Origin: an uncultured Oscillibacter sp.
GTDB taxonomy: Bacteria > Bacillota > Clostridia > Oscillospirales > Oscillospiraceae
Assembly: GCA_910587705.1 (NCBI GenBank)
Contig: CAJUMX010000016.1
Span: 1 to 64,000, forward strand
Reading direction: 5' to 3'
DNA: 64,000 bases
Shown: in pieces, positions 15,512 to 23,808 of the stretch
Layout: the number at the start of each line of letters is the position of its first letter
Numbering within the stretch: the first letter of the stretch is position 1
The notes under the pieces: model-generated
What the model saw: the letters and a program-made list of their open reading frames with translations, nothing else
The model's database searches: none
What the model was told of the DNA's origin: nothing
Translations under genes and position numbers: made by a program

Positions 15512-15944
15512 ATTTTCACCCCCTTCAAGCGATACAGCATACCCGTGTTGGGGGCAAAAGTCCAGAGGATTATCAGCGTAATTTGGACAATCTGAGATCA
15601 AAGCTCTCTGCGCCGGTTCTCTTTGGAGACACTGGTGCAGTTCATCGTTTGAAAACACTACTGAATTGGCACTCCATCCGTTTGCGCGGCAGCCAGATTC
15701 AAATCTGATCACTTTTGCAGTTCGAGACAGCGCTTACCCTGATCTGAAATTCAACGTACCGCAATGGTTTCTGACCACATAAACAGCCACAGACAGACGT
15801 GGAGCACATGGAAACACTGCTTTCAAAGAGTGCCAGAAAGCAAATGGAACGGAACGAAAACGGTTATAAACCATCAAAAATTGTCTGAAAAATGTTTGCT
15901 GACCTCTTTGTTTATAGCGGTGCAGTTTCTGATCTGCCCAGCCC

Positions 15945-16108
15945 TTGCCGCCGCTGTGCGGCAAAAAATTTTCTCCCAGGCTGTGGTACTTTTCCATCCC
16001 CGCCGTTTACCTAGTGAATCGGCGCCAATTCAACCGAAAAGGAGGAGATCTTTTATGCTTGCAATCTGCCTCGCCACGCTGGAAACCAAACAGGACCAGC
16101 GGCGGTTC
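15945..16108 (+). repeat. Leader-plus-start copy of the ECF sigma gene (truncated duplicate)
   Basis: This stretch matches, inverted, the leader and first codons of the sigma gene at 26.95 kb, including a GTGGTACTTT box, a shared GAATCGGCGCC segment, AAAAGGAGGAG and the first 18 codons from ATG 16055 (MLAICLATLETKQDQRRF). It then diverges into unrelated AT-rich sequence. The intact sigma gene of this locus starts only at 16215 with a second copy of the same codons. Confidence 0.7.
15983..16010 (+). promoter_or_regulatory. ECF-type promoter candidate
   Basis: GTGGTACTTT, 11 nt, CGTTTAC. The same arrangement with a 12-nt spacer occurs at 26991-27019 and 25248-25276 before the paralogous sigma gene and an exported-protein gene. 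A shared box in front of sigma and target genes suggests autoregulation. This copy is the most degenerate. Confidence 0.45.
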
Positions 16109-16214
16109 AGGTTTGCAAGAGGAAAAAATATTTATCGAATATGGGATACTTTTCTGTTTTTCACAGTTAAAATAATAGAGCCGCGGGACATCAGTGTAAA
16201 GGAGAGGATGGAAT

Positions 16215-16748
16215 ATGCTTGCGATCTGTCTGGCCATGCTGGAGACCGAGCAGGACCAGCGGCGGTTTATCAAGCTCTACAACGCGTATGAGAAGAAGGT
16301 CTACCTGACGGCGCTTCGCTTTCTGGGGAACCCTACCCAGGCGGAGGATGCCGCGCAGCAGACCTGGGTACAGCTTTTGCGGAGCTGGGAACGGGTCTGC
16401 GCACTGTCCTGGAGTCAGATGGGCGGTTACGTGGCCACCGCGTCCAAGAACGCCGCCCTGGATGTTCTGAAAACAGAGGGGCAGGCGGAACCCCTCCCGG
16501 AGAACTGGGACCCGCCCGCCCGGGAGGAGCGTCAGGAGGAATACGCCTATCTGGTTTCCCTGATCCGGGCGCTGCCGGAGCATTACCGCCGCGTCCTGGA
16601 GCTGAAATGCGTACAGGAGCTGAGCAACCAGGAAATTGCCCGGCGGTTGAAGATCAAGGAGTCCACGGTCGCCAGCCGGATCATGAGGGGCCGGGCGATG
16701 CTGCGGGAGAGTCTGGAAAAGGAGGGATACGCCCATGGCGTGGTTTGA
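16215..16748 (+). CDS. ECF-like RNA polymerase sigma factor
   Basis: The 177 residues have region 2 (FIKLYNAYEKKVYLTALRFL, then NPTQAEDAAQQTWVQLLRSW) and region 4 with its HTH (VLELKCVQELSNQEIARRLK, then IKESTVASRIMRGRAMLRE). This is an ECF sigma factor without extra domains. ATG 16215 lies 10 nt after AAGGAG. The last 14 bp overlap the anti-sigma gene, exactly as in the paralogous pair at 26.4 kb, pointing to coupled stoichiometric synthesis. It probably directs RNA polymerase to boxes such as that at 15983. Confidence 0.9.
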   Translation: MLAICLAMLETEQDQRRFIKLYNAYEKKVYLTALRFLGNPTQAEDAAQQTWVQLLRSWERVCALSWSQMGGYVATASKNAALDVLKTEGQAEPLPENWDPPAREERQEEYAYLVSLIRALPEHYRRVLELKCVQELSNQEIARRLKIKESTVASRIMRGRAMLRESLEKEGYAHGVV

Positions 16749-18030
16749 TCAAATGCTCCCCCAAGCGCTGATGGACGCCAACCTGGCGGACTTGGACGAC
16801 GTCTTCCGGCAGACGGAGGACACGGAGGTGCGCTTTTCCCCCCGGTATCTCCGGGGACGGATGAGGCTGCTGGCGGACCCCTGGGGATGGATAGAGCGCC
16901 AGGAGCGCTCCGGACGGAGGAGGCTGGATTGGAAGCTGGTCGGGCTGGCGGCGGCGCTGCTGCTTCTGTCGGCCTGCGCGGCGGCGGCGTTTACCGGGCA
17001 GTTTTCCCAGTGGTTCCCCTGGCTGGGGGTGAACCCCGACGCCCCCGAGGCGTCGGAGGACATCATGGCCCGGATGGGCACCGTCATCGAGCAAAGCCGG
17101 ACAGCGGACGATATGACGGTGACGCTCCACGCCGCCGTGTGGGACGGGGAGACGCTGCGGCTGTCCATGACGGCGGAAAAGCCGGATATGCCGGAGGCAT
17201 GGAGCGAGGAGCTTTGGCGCGGGTCCTGGATTTACTGGGAGGAGTGCCGCTTCTCCATGCGGCGGGACCAGCTGGAGGACTACACACGCAGGGAAGTGGA
17301 GAGCCGCTATGCGGAGATGGAGCTTCCGCCGGAGAAGCTGGAGGAAATGGCCCAAGAGCAATTGGCCGGGGACCTGTTCACATTCCAGCAGAGCTTCAAC
17401 CTGATCCGCCGGGAGGGGGACAAGCTGTTCTTTGAGGCAACGCTGCCCCTGGCGGACTACGTGGAGCGGCCGGAGCTGACCCTGCACATTGAGACGCTGG
17501 CTACCTACGAAGAGGGAAAGGGCACGGTGGTGACCGCCGGGGGCGGGGAGCGCACCGGCCCCGGGCCGGACGTCGTGTTTCTGAACGGCCCCTATGACTT
17601 CACCTTCACTCTGGACAAGAAGCTCCAGCCCGTAATCTACGAGGGAGAGGCCGCGCTGACGGCGGAGAATATCCCGCTGGAGGTCTCCCGGATCAAGCTC
17701 ACGGCCTCCGCCGTCGAGGCGGATTGCTGGAGCCCGGCTTCGATACAATATCTATTCTCCCCCGATGAGGAGGCCGGGGACCCGGACCGGACGTACGTCA
17801 AAGAGGAACAGGCCCAGGCCATGGGGCCCCAGGGGCTCTGGCTGGAGGACGGTTCCTATGTCGATTTTTCAGAGATGCGGAAGTCTTTCACGATGGCGGA
17901 GACCTTGGACGGCACAGCGGGCGGGCTTGGCTGCCGGTATCCCCACGTTGTCGACCCTTACGCCGTGACCGCCGTCAACCTGGGCGGAACCCGGGTGGAA
18001 CTCCGTGACCTGGAGCGCCGGACGGAGTGA
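16735..18030 (+). CDS. Membrane-anchored anti-sigma factor with exported sensor domain
   Basis: The N-terminal 65 residues are cytoplasmic (FDQMLPQALMDANLADLDDV, then FSPRYLRGRMRLLADP). One membrane helix follows at about 67-87 (LVGLAAALLLLSACAAAAF), then about 340 external residues. The external part shares motifs with the secreted protein at 23.8-25.2 kb: VWDGETLRLSM, FNLIRREGDKLFFEA, YVERPELTLHIE, GPYDFTFTLDKKLQP and DPYAVTAVNLGGTRVEL. Gene overlap with sigma and the topology indicate that it sequesters sigma and responds to an external signal. The ligand is unknown. A DUF4179/DUF5643-type anti-sigma classification is likely. Confidence 0.75.
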   Translation: MAWFDQMLPQALMDANLADLDDVFRQTEDTEVRFSPRYLRGRMRLLADPWGWIERQERSGRRRLDWKLVGLAAALLLLSACAAAAFTGQFSQWFPWLGVNPDAPEASEDIMARMGTVIEQSRTADDMTVTLHAAVWDGETLRLSMTAEKPDMPEAWSEELWRGSWIYWEECRFSMRRDQLEDYTRREVESRYAEMELPPEKLEEMAQEQLAGDLFTFQQSFNLIRREGDKLFFEATLPLADYVERPELTLHIETLATYEEGKGTVVTAGGGERTGPGPDVVFLNGPYDFTFTLDKKLQPVIYEGEAALTAENIPLEVSRIKLTASAVEADCWSPASIQYLFSPDEEAGDPDRTYVKEEQAQAMGPQGLWLEDGSYVDFSEMRKSFTMAETLDGTAGGLGCRYPHVVDPYAVTAVNLGGTRVELRDLERRTE

Positions 18031-18094
18031 CTTGTATTCCCCCATGAAAATCGCGGGCCGTCATGCCCGCCGGAAAACAGAAAGGAAATGAACG

Positions 18095-18886
18095 ATGAAA
18101 ACTTGGAAGCAGTTTATGGCTGGAATGTTCTCGGTGCTGCTGATTGCCGCCATGGCCGGGACGGCACTGGCGGCGGGCGGCAGGCTGCAAGCCGGCAGCG
18201 CTGGTGTTGTGGTGCTGGACAAGGTGAAGGTGGAGCCGGGCGGGACCTATACCGTGGGCAAGGAAACGATTCCCGGTGTTGTGGACTACCAAGCCGCCGA
18301 CGGCAAGACCTACCACTACCTGCCGGTGGAAATGTTCACCGACTATCTCGGCATCTGGAACAAGTGGAGTGAAAAGCGTAACAGCGTCGTCCTGGGCGCG
18401 ACTATGGAAGGTGTAGAGCTTGAGACGCGGGTGACGACCCCTGAGAAGAAACTGAAGGAACGGCCGCAAACCGCTGAGCTGGGTCTGCGCGCCGGACCCT
18501 TCACGGAGGTCTCCCCCAGCCTTGTGGACACAACGAAGAAGCCCACACAGGTCATAGACGACAAGACCAGGGCGCAGTCTATCACCGGCTACGGCAACAG
18601 CGGAACCTTCCTCCCGGAAAACGGGAAGTACATCCTGCTCACGATCACCAATAACGGCACGACGCAGGTGCGGTGCCAGGCGGGACTTCCCATCACGCTG
18701 GGTGTGTGGGACCGCTTCCCCAGCGTGGCGCTGGAGCCGGGCAAGACCTTGACCAGAGCTTTCCAGATTGCCGAGGGCACCACGGCGGAAGCCGCCGAAT
18801 TTGTGTACAGCGTCGGACCGACACTCTCTGTCATGTACGCGCCGAATGGGGCCGATGTGACGGTCTCGCTGATGCAGTACCGATGA
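18095..18886 (+). CDS. Secreted protein, probable target of the sigma module (copy 1)
   Basis: A cleavable signal peptide is evident (FMAGMFSVLLIAAMAGTALA, then A-GG). The mature part begins with a stalk-like domain (TYHYLPVEMFTDYLGIWNKW, then NSVVLGA) that resembles copper-amine-oxidase-N-type domains. A beta-rich C-terminal domain follows (ENGKYILLTITNNGTTQVRC, ending VTVSLMQYR). It shares order and motifs with the next gene, so the two are a tandem duplication. Located 64 bp after the anti-sigma gene, it is probably cotranscribed. Function unknown. Confidence 0.7.
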   Translation: MKTWKQFMAGMFSVLLIAAMAGTALAAGGRLQAGSAGVVVLDKVKVEPGGTYTVGKETIPGVVDYQAADGKTYHYLPVEMFTDYLGIWNKWSEKRNSVVLGATMEGVELETRVTTPEKKLKERPQTAELGLRAGPFTEVSPSLVDTTKKPTQVIDDKTRAQSITGYGNSGTFLPENGKYILLTITNNGTTQVRCQAGLPITLGVWDRFPSVALEPGKTLTRAFQIAEGTTAEAAEFVYSVGPTLSVMYAPNGADVTVSLMQYR

Positions 18887-18926
18887 TGCACGGCGATGGA
18901 TTCTCAGTAAAACAGGAGGAATTGTT

Positions 18927-19682
18927 ATGAAAAAATACGCATCGTTTTTCGCCGGAATGCTGGTCATGATCTCGGTCCTGGCCCTGTCCGGCACCGCCCT
19001 GGCCGCGTCGGGACAGCTGCAGGTCAGCGGCGCGGGACTCGTGATCGCGGATGCCGTAAAGATAAAACCGGGGGATATCTACTCCGTGGACGGCCAGCAG
19101 CTTCCCGCGGCCGTCACCTGCACGGGAACGGACGGCAAGCTCTACTACTATATGCCCGCGCAGATGTGGACGGATTATTTCAACGTCCAAGTAGGCTGGA
19201 GCGAGGAGCAAAACAGCGTCGTCCTGGGCGCTCCCTCAAGCGGCGAGGCCGGGACGGAGGGCCCCAATCCCACGAAGCCGACCATTGGCGCTAAGGTAGG
19301 ACCTTATAAAGAGGTCGCCGCCAAAACGGTAGATACGAAGCAGAAGCCCTCCCTCATCTGCGACGACAAGACCCATGTCCAGACCGTCACCGGGATCCGC
19401 ATGAGCGGCAGTTTCCGCTGGGAGAACGGCAGATACGTAGTCCTCAAACTGGCGAACAACGGCAAGGGACGGATCACCTGCCTGGCAGGCCAGCCCGCCA
19501 TGCTGGGGGAACCCACATACTTCCCCGCCGTCGATATTGAGCCGGGACGTACCCTGACCCGAGCCTTTGAGCTGAACGGCGGCACGCCAGAGGAAAAAGA
19601 CAACATCCTTTTTGATATCCGGGGCGCGGCCGGTACCAGCGAACCCGTTGACGTGACATTTTCCGTGATGCAGTTCAAGTAA
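18927..19682 (+). CDS. Secreted protein, tandem paralogue (copy 2)
   Basis: ATG 18927 follows AGGAGG. Signal peptide: FFAGMLVMISVLALSGTALA. It parallels copy 1 throughout: KLYYYMPAQMWTDYFNVQVG and NSVVLGAP, then GPYKEVAAKTVDTKQKPSLI, ENGRYVVLKLANNGKGRITC, EPGRTLTRAFEL and a final VTFSVMQFK. It has about 251 residues against 263 for copy 1. The conserved layout suggests an envelope or extracellular binding protein. It ends the sigma operon and faces the XRE gene. Confidence 0.7.
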   Translation: MKKYASFFAGMLVMISVLALSGTALAASGQLQVSGAGLVIADAVKIKPGDIYSVDGQQLPAAVTCTGTDGKLYYYMPAQMWTDYFNVQVGWSEEQNSVVLGAPSSGEAGTEGPNPTKPTIGAKVGPYKEVAAKTVDTKQKPSLICDDKTHVQTVTGIRMSGSFRWENGRYVVLKLANNGKGRITCLAGQPAMLGEPTYFPAVDIEPGRTLTRAFELNGGTPEEKDNILFDIRGAAGTSEPVDVTFSVMQFK

Positions 19683-19715
19683 GCGGAAGCTGCCTGTACC
19701 AAAGCGATACAGATT

Positions 19716-20426
19716 TTAAAATGGGACGGCCCTTTTATTGCAACGATATGCTGAGGCTCTCTTTGAACAAAGTGAAAAAACCTCTGGAACATTGGCATAA
19801 TCGCCCAAAAGGATAACATCAGGCACCCCCGTGACAAACAAAATACCCGGCTCGACCGCATAGGACATTAAAGCGCGGGGGGCGCAGCATTTAAGGGCTG
19901 TTTTTGAGACCACAATCTTCTCCATATGACCAATAACCGCATGGTAGAAGTAACTTTCCCATTCCTCCTTGGTGCTGATTACAGGCATTCCGCTCTCCCA
20001 AAGCTCCTGGGCGTAACCTTCTCTCAGCTCATGCAAAATACGAAGCTCATGCTTTTTATCGAACGTTCCAATCAATTTGGTTTTCCCCCACAAATTTGCG
20101 TCAAACCAAGATACTCTGCGAAAATATAGGGTGTAATAAATTTCTTTTGGTAATGGCGCAAAAAGGGATACGATAGGAACCGTTGCCGCGAGGAGATCCA
20201 AAAGCCGCTGATCAACGATGATAAAAAGTTGTTCAAATGGATAGCCAAATTGATCTGCGTATTTCCGAGCCAATTCAAGATTACTTGTTCGATTGCTGGC
20301 TTCTACGCGATTGATCGTTCGGGACGAGCAAAAAACCAGGTCCGCCAGTTGTTCTACCGTCCAGCCACGTTTATGTCGCAGATACTTCAAGTCCAATGCC
20401 CCATAGTAAGAGATTCGTTTTTTCAA
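19716..20426 (-). CDS. XRE-family regulator with large C-terminal domain
   Basis: Residues 10-65 form an HTH (LKYLRHKRGWTVEQLADLVF, then CSSRTINRVEASNRTSNLEL). The remaining about 165 residues carry alternating hydrophobic helices (LLDLLAATVPIVSLFAPLPK) and no recognised motif. It is convergent with the secreted-protein genes and lies between them and the inverted att-like copy at 20.78 kb. It could control the cargo or the element. Target unknown. Confidence 0.65.
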   Translation of the reverse strand: MKKRISYYGALDLKYLRHKRGWTVEQLADLVFCSSRTINRVEASNRTSNLELARKYADQFGYPFEQLFIIVDQRLLDLLAATVPIVSLFAPLPKEIYYTLYFRRVSWFDANLWGKTKLIGTFDKKHELRILHELREGYAQELWESGMPVISTKEEWESYFYHAVIGHMEKIVVSKTALKCCAPRALMSYAVEPGILFVTGVPDVILLGDYANVPEVFSLCSKRASAYRCNKRAVPF

Positions 20427-20648
20427 GGTATCTCAACTCCCTTCGACATCTATGATAGTGCAAAGCACAGGAAAAATCCACGACAAATTTTTAAATGCGA
20501 AAAGTGCCCTCTTCCGACTGCGCCGCAACGGATTGCGCTGCATTTGTATTTGTCTCAAATTCTGCGATGTCCATTTTTAATATCGTCCATTCCTCAGGCC
20601 CATTTTTCCGCCCCTTTGCAAAACAGCTTTTGATTTGCCGCCAAAGCT

Positions 20649-20667
20649 TGACCCATAACCTGACCCA
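20649..20667 (-). repeat. Paired TGGGTCA repeats, integrase arm site (inverted copy)
   Basis: TGACCCA-N5-TGACCCA on the plus strand, 115 bp from the tRNA-derived core at 20782. The same pair lies 115 bp from the core at 23598-23642, in mirror orientation. The intervening sequence of the two copies is also partly similar. Confidence 0.6.
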
Positions 20668-20781
20668 AAACGGGAAATTTCCCTGCGGAAATAATGGAAT
20701 GAACGGTATCAAAGGGTATCCAATTTCCGAACGACCAGCATCAAACAAGGCCGAATGGGTCCGATTCCACTCTTCAGACAA

Positions 20782-20827
20782 GCTACGGACCAGAAGGCCG
20801 GGGGTTCGAATCCCTCAGGGCGTACCA
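20782..20827 (+). repeat. Copy of the tRNA-Arg 3' part (att core, inverted orientation)
   Basis: These 46 bp, from GCTACGG to the encoded CCA, equal the 3' part (anticodon arm onward) of the tRNA-Arg gene at 33017-33093 but lie on the opposite strand. The 5' half of the tRNA is replaced by element-type sequence. It is followed by a tRNA-style terminator, so the right side looks like native downstream flank. Confidence 0.85.
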
Positions 20828-20828
20828 T

Positions 20829-20891
20829 AAAGGTGAAACAATTTGGATATTCTGAGCTGAACGCTTAGAGTCCCAGTTGTTTCACCTTTTT
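20829..20891 (+). terminator. Terminator after the tRNA-Arg fragment
   Basis: AAAGGTGAAACAA (20829-20841) pairs perfectly with TTGTTTCACCTTT (20877-20889), followed by TT and a CTTTT run. It is typical of a tRNA transcription stop and supports this being original tRNA flank. Confidence 0.8.
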
Positions 20892-21061
20892 CTTTTCCGG
20901 GATTTCAAAATCCCGCGAAATGGATATTATCAGGCTTTCAAAACGACTGGACGGATTCGAACTCCCCTTTTTCGGGTAATCCCCCTCGTTTAAGCGCCAG
21001 CGCCCTTTTTCAATCGGCTCAAATCTCCCGCTTGTTGTCAAATCAAAATGTACGAAATTTC

Positions 21062-21110
21062 AGCGCCGGAATTGTTGACTATCGACAGTCAGCAATCCGG
21101 CGCCCTTTTT
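21062..21110 (+). terminator. Strong terminator hairpin
   Basis: A GCGCCGGA...TTGTTGACT stem pairs with AGTCAGCAA...TCCGGCGC and is followed by CTTTTT. It isolates the conjugative-element remnant from the left. Nothing gene-like lies between 20892 and 21248 apart from this hairpin. Confidence 0.75.
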
Positions 21111-21248
21111 AACGCAAAAAGGGCGCCAGAATATTTTTAACAAAAATCCTCCGTCAAATTCGTCAAAGACCGTGAATGGATAAACAAAACGTCCTGTGAT
21201 ATTGTCTCTGGTACTCCCCGCACAAATTAAGAAAAAGGAGTTGAACCT

Positions 21249-22246
21249 ATGCCCACATATTACCCCATTGATGAAGCAGCCGCCCGGCGGGCTAAGGAGA
21301 TGAACAGCTTTTCGACTACAAACCCGGCAGCGCCACGGAAAGCTACCGGCAATCCGTTGACGAAGCCGCCGCCATTGCCGAAGCCCAGAAAGCCCGGGTG
21401 GACCCCATGTACCACGAAAAGATTGACCGCCTCCTGGACGTCTACGCCCGAAAGCTTGCGGAGAACATCAACCAAAGCCACGCCATCGCCGCCCGCTGCC
21501 CCTCTATCCTGATCGCCGGTCCCGCCAATTTCCCTGTGCGGAAAAAAGAAAAGCAAGACCAGGCCGCTGACGCCAATATGGCGGAGTGGAATCGCATCCA
21601 CGGCCTCCTGGATAAAATCCGGGGCGTCGGGACAGGCGGTATCAGCAGCGATGATGAGAACGCGCTCCAGAAGCTCCGGGAGAAGCTCGCCCGGCACGAG
21701 CGCGAACAAGAGATGATGAAGGTTGTCAACGCTTTTTACCGCAAGTATGGAACCCTCGACGGCTGTCCCCTTCTCTCAGCGGAGGATGCTGAGAACATAA
21801 AAGCGGCCATGGCCCGGGATTGGAGGGCAGCGCCTAAGCCCTATGAACGCTACCGTTTGAGCAACAACAACCAGACGATTCGCAGCATCAAGGCCCGAAT
21901 CGCGGAACTAGAGGCAAAGCAGAGCTCTCCCGCCCCGGAGGGCTGGTCCTTTGATGGCGGCAGGGTGGTCATGAATCAGGGAGAAAACCGCATTCAAATC
22001 CAGTTTGACGATAAGCCCGACGCCGGTGTCCGCTCCCAGCTGATGCACGCCGGTTTCCGCTGGGCCCCCAGCCAGGGCGCGTGGCAGAGGATGTTGAACC
22101 AGAACGGCATTTACGCCGCCAAAACCGTCACGGAAAAATGGATGACACCCGCAGAGCAGGCGGAAAGCTCAACGGAACAAGTGTTGGACGAGGAGCCGAG
22201 TTCGGAAGAACCGGCTCTTTTTTCATATCCCCAGCAATCCATGTGA
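21249..22246 (+). pseudogene. DUF3560-type conjugative-element protein, frameshifted
   Basis: ATG 21249 (AAAAAGGAG upstream) opens MPTYYPIDEAAARRAKEMNS. At TTTTCGAC (about 21308-21316) the frame breaks; a missing base would restore SDYKPGSATESYRQSVDEAA and the long second frame through VDPMYHEKIDRLLDVYARKL to VLDEEPSSEEP. The N-terminal half matches DUF3560, a coiled-coil protein of Firmicute ICEs. The C-terminal domain (FDGGRVVMNQGENRIQIQFD, RWAPSQGAWQRML) is the usual companion. Function within ICEs is unknown; this copy is broken early. Confidence 0.7.
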
Positions 22247-22297
22247 GCCCGGCAAAAAGGGCGCTAACATATTCTGAGACGAAAAGAGGTTGATAAG

Positions 22298-23029
22298 ATG
22301 GCGTCTGCCGCAAAAACAAGCACGAATTATCTGAAGGAACTCAGCATCCAGCTCAGGAGCCAGGAATTCACCGTGCGCCCTGGAGAATCCGGTGATATTG
22401 ATGTGGAGTATGAGGGAGCGACGCTGTGCCGGATCAACGACCGTGGGAATCTTGGGTGCTTCGCGGAGAAGATTGCCGGAAAAGAGATCGTCCTCGGCCG
22501 CATCCGTGAGACAGCCCGGAGCACGCGGGAGTACATGACCTTGCTGGAACAGGCCCCGCCCCTGGCGGCCGAAGAACTCAGCGAAGGTTTCCAGCTTCTG
22601 GCGGAGTTCAACGGCACCGTCCTCGCCGGGCATATGACTCAATACGGAGCGCAGTTCGTCACCTGGGAATGGGTACATAACAAAACCGCACTGTGGCAAG
22701 GCCACTACTATGGCGCCAGAGGTGACTCCGGCGGCTATCAAGCCGCCAAGCGAGACTTCTCCGTCCGCTCCGGCCTAATCCCATCCAGCGCCCTCTTCGC
22801 CCCTGAACAGCTGACGGAGATCTATCGCTGCATCCACGAAACCCTGGAGAATACCGCCCCCATCCCGGATGATCGGCGAAAGCTCCTGGAGAGCGCCGCC
22901 GGCCAGATCGAAAATTTTGTTCCTGATTTGGATGAGCGGGTCAGCCTCTCCTGCCAAAAAGAGCAGGAGCTTGCGCGTGAACTGGACGCTGCGGACAGCC
23001 CGGCTGAGGGCTGGATGGAACTCAGCTAA
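22298..23029 (+). CDS. Conjugative-element protein of unknown function
   Basis: The 243-residue soluble protein (STNYLKELSIQLRSQEFTVR, FVTWEWVHNKTALWQGHYYG, YQAAKRDFSVRSGLIPSSAL) belongs by context with the DUF3560 and ArdA genes often found side by side in Firmicute ICEs. I recognise no catalytic motif. It appears intact and follows AAGAGGTTG. As the rest of the conjugation genes are absent it is probably a passenger remnant. Confidence 0.55.
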   Translation: MASAAKTSTNYLKELSIQLRSQEFTVRPGESGDIDVEYEGATLCRINDRGNLGCFAEKIAGKEIVLGRIRETARSTREYMTLLEQAPPLAAEELSEGFQLLAEFNGTVLAGHMTQYGAQFVTWEWVHNKTALWQGHYYGARGDSGGYQAAKRDFSVRSGLIPSSALFAPEQLTEIYRCIHETLENTAPIPDDRRKLLESAAGQIENFVPDLDERVSLSCQKEQELARELDAADSPAEGWMELS

Positions 23030-23102
23030 CCCCAGAAATTACAAGGCCGTTTCCCGAGGGGGGACGGCAGCTCCCTTCAGGAAGCGCCGGAAGGGAACTA
23101 CG

Positions 23103-23264
23103 ATGAAATATTTTATGGCGGATACTCCTTTCGCTGCTCTGGAACGGATGATGATGGACCCGTCCAGGCGTTGTGACAGCGGTAAGCTCAAGGTTTGCCG
23201 CAAAAAAAAACAGCTCCTCCCGCGCGGAGGAGCGGAAAGGAGCGCAAATGAGCCATGTGATTAA
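23103..23264 (+). CDS. Small ICE-type protein
   Basis: ATG 23103 follows GGAAGGG. The beginning MKYFMADTPFAALERMMMDP is a pattern I associate with short proteins encoded between DUF-type genes and ArdA in Firmicute ICEs. The Lys/Arg-rich tail (KVCRKKKQLLPRGGAERSAN) is out of character and may follow a frameshift. It overlaps the ArdA start by 17 bp. Confidence 0.4.
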   Translation: MKYFMADTPFAALERMMMDPSRRCDSGKLKVCRKKKQLLPRGGAERSANEPCD

Positions 23265-23597
23265 AGCGGTACTGCGTAACCCCTCGCACCCGGAATACGG
23301 TCAAATCACCATCCCCTTCCCCATCCCGCTGTATGAGTACGACCAGACCATTGAGATGCTCCAGGCAATCGAATTGGGCTTTTCCATAAATCGTGACTCC
23401 ATGGTGGATGAGGTGGAAAGCCCTTACAAGCCGCTGGCTCTTCTCAAGAATACCATGGTCAACGTGGACCAGCTGGACTATTTAGCGAAGCGGCTGGCGG
23501 GCTTTTGCGCGGAAGAAACCAGCCAGTTTCAGGCTATGGCCTATCACCTAAACCTACGCGATATCAAGGATCTCATCAACCTGACGTTCTGCTGTCA
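23248..23597 (+). pseudogene. ArdA-like antirestriction protein, truncated at the att core
   Basis: ATG 23248 follows AAAGGAG. About 116 residues (IKAVLRNPSHPEYGQITIPF, LDYLAKRLAGFCAEETSQFQ, LRDIKDLINLTFCCQ) are the N-terminal half of an ArdA-type DNA mimic that blocks type I restriction. At 23598 the gene runs straight into the tRNA-Arg-derived 45-bp repeat and the remaining frame is unrelated. The reading frame continues by chance to 24120. The 3' half was lost when the element boundary formed. Confidence 0.75.
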
Positions 23598-23642
23598 GGT
23601 ACGCCCTGAGGGATTCGAACCCCCGGCCTTCTGGTCCGTAGC
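23598..23642 (-). repeat. att repeat (left end of the integrative element)
   Basis: 45 bp identical to 33018-33062 inside tRNA-Arg, in the same orientation. Together the direct repeats bound about 9.4 kb containing integrase, Xis-like protein, relaxase and cargo. This is the signature of integration into a tRNA 3' end. Confidence 0.9.
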
Positions 23643-23756
23643 TTGTCTGTGGAATGGTGACGACTTCTTTCAGCCTTGTTTGGCACTGTTTTTTCGACTG
23701 GTGATGTCTCTCACTTCACATCCGCTCCGTTTGTTTCGCAGGAAAATTTTCTGTTC

Positions 23757-23775
23757 TGGGTCAGATTATGGGTCA
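23757..23775 (+). repeat. Paired TGGGTCA repeats, integrase arm site (left end)
   Basis: TGGGTCA-GATTA-TGGGTCA, 115 bp inside the left att core. The same heptamer pair with 5-nt spacing occurs near the right core and the inverted core. Confidence 0.65.
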
Positions 23776-23808
23776 ACGGGCACCGAGCCCGTGCGTTTAT
23801 GTACCCCC

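Noticed and set aside
20491..20830. ORFs on both strands left of the inverted att copy
   Set aside because: They are translations of att-flank DNA; similar peptides arise at 23.7 kb only because the DNA is repeated.
20940..20990. Second tRNA remnant (GGATTCGAACTCCCC)
   Set aside because: It contains a T-loop-like GTTCGAATCC on the minus strand, but the flanking bases do not form a T-stem or acceptor.
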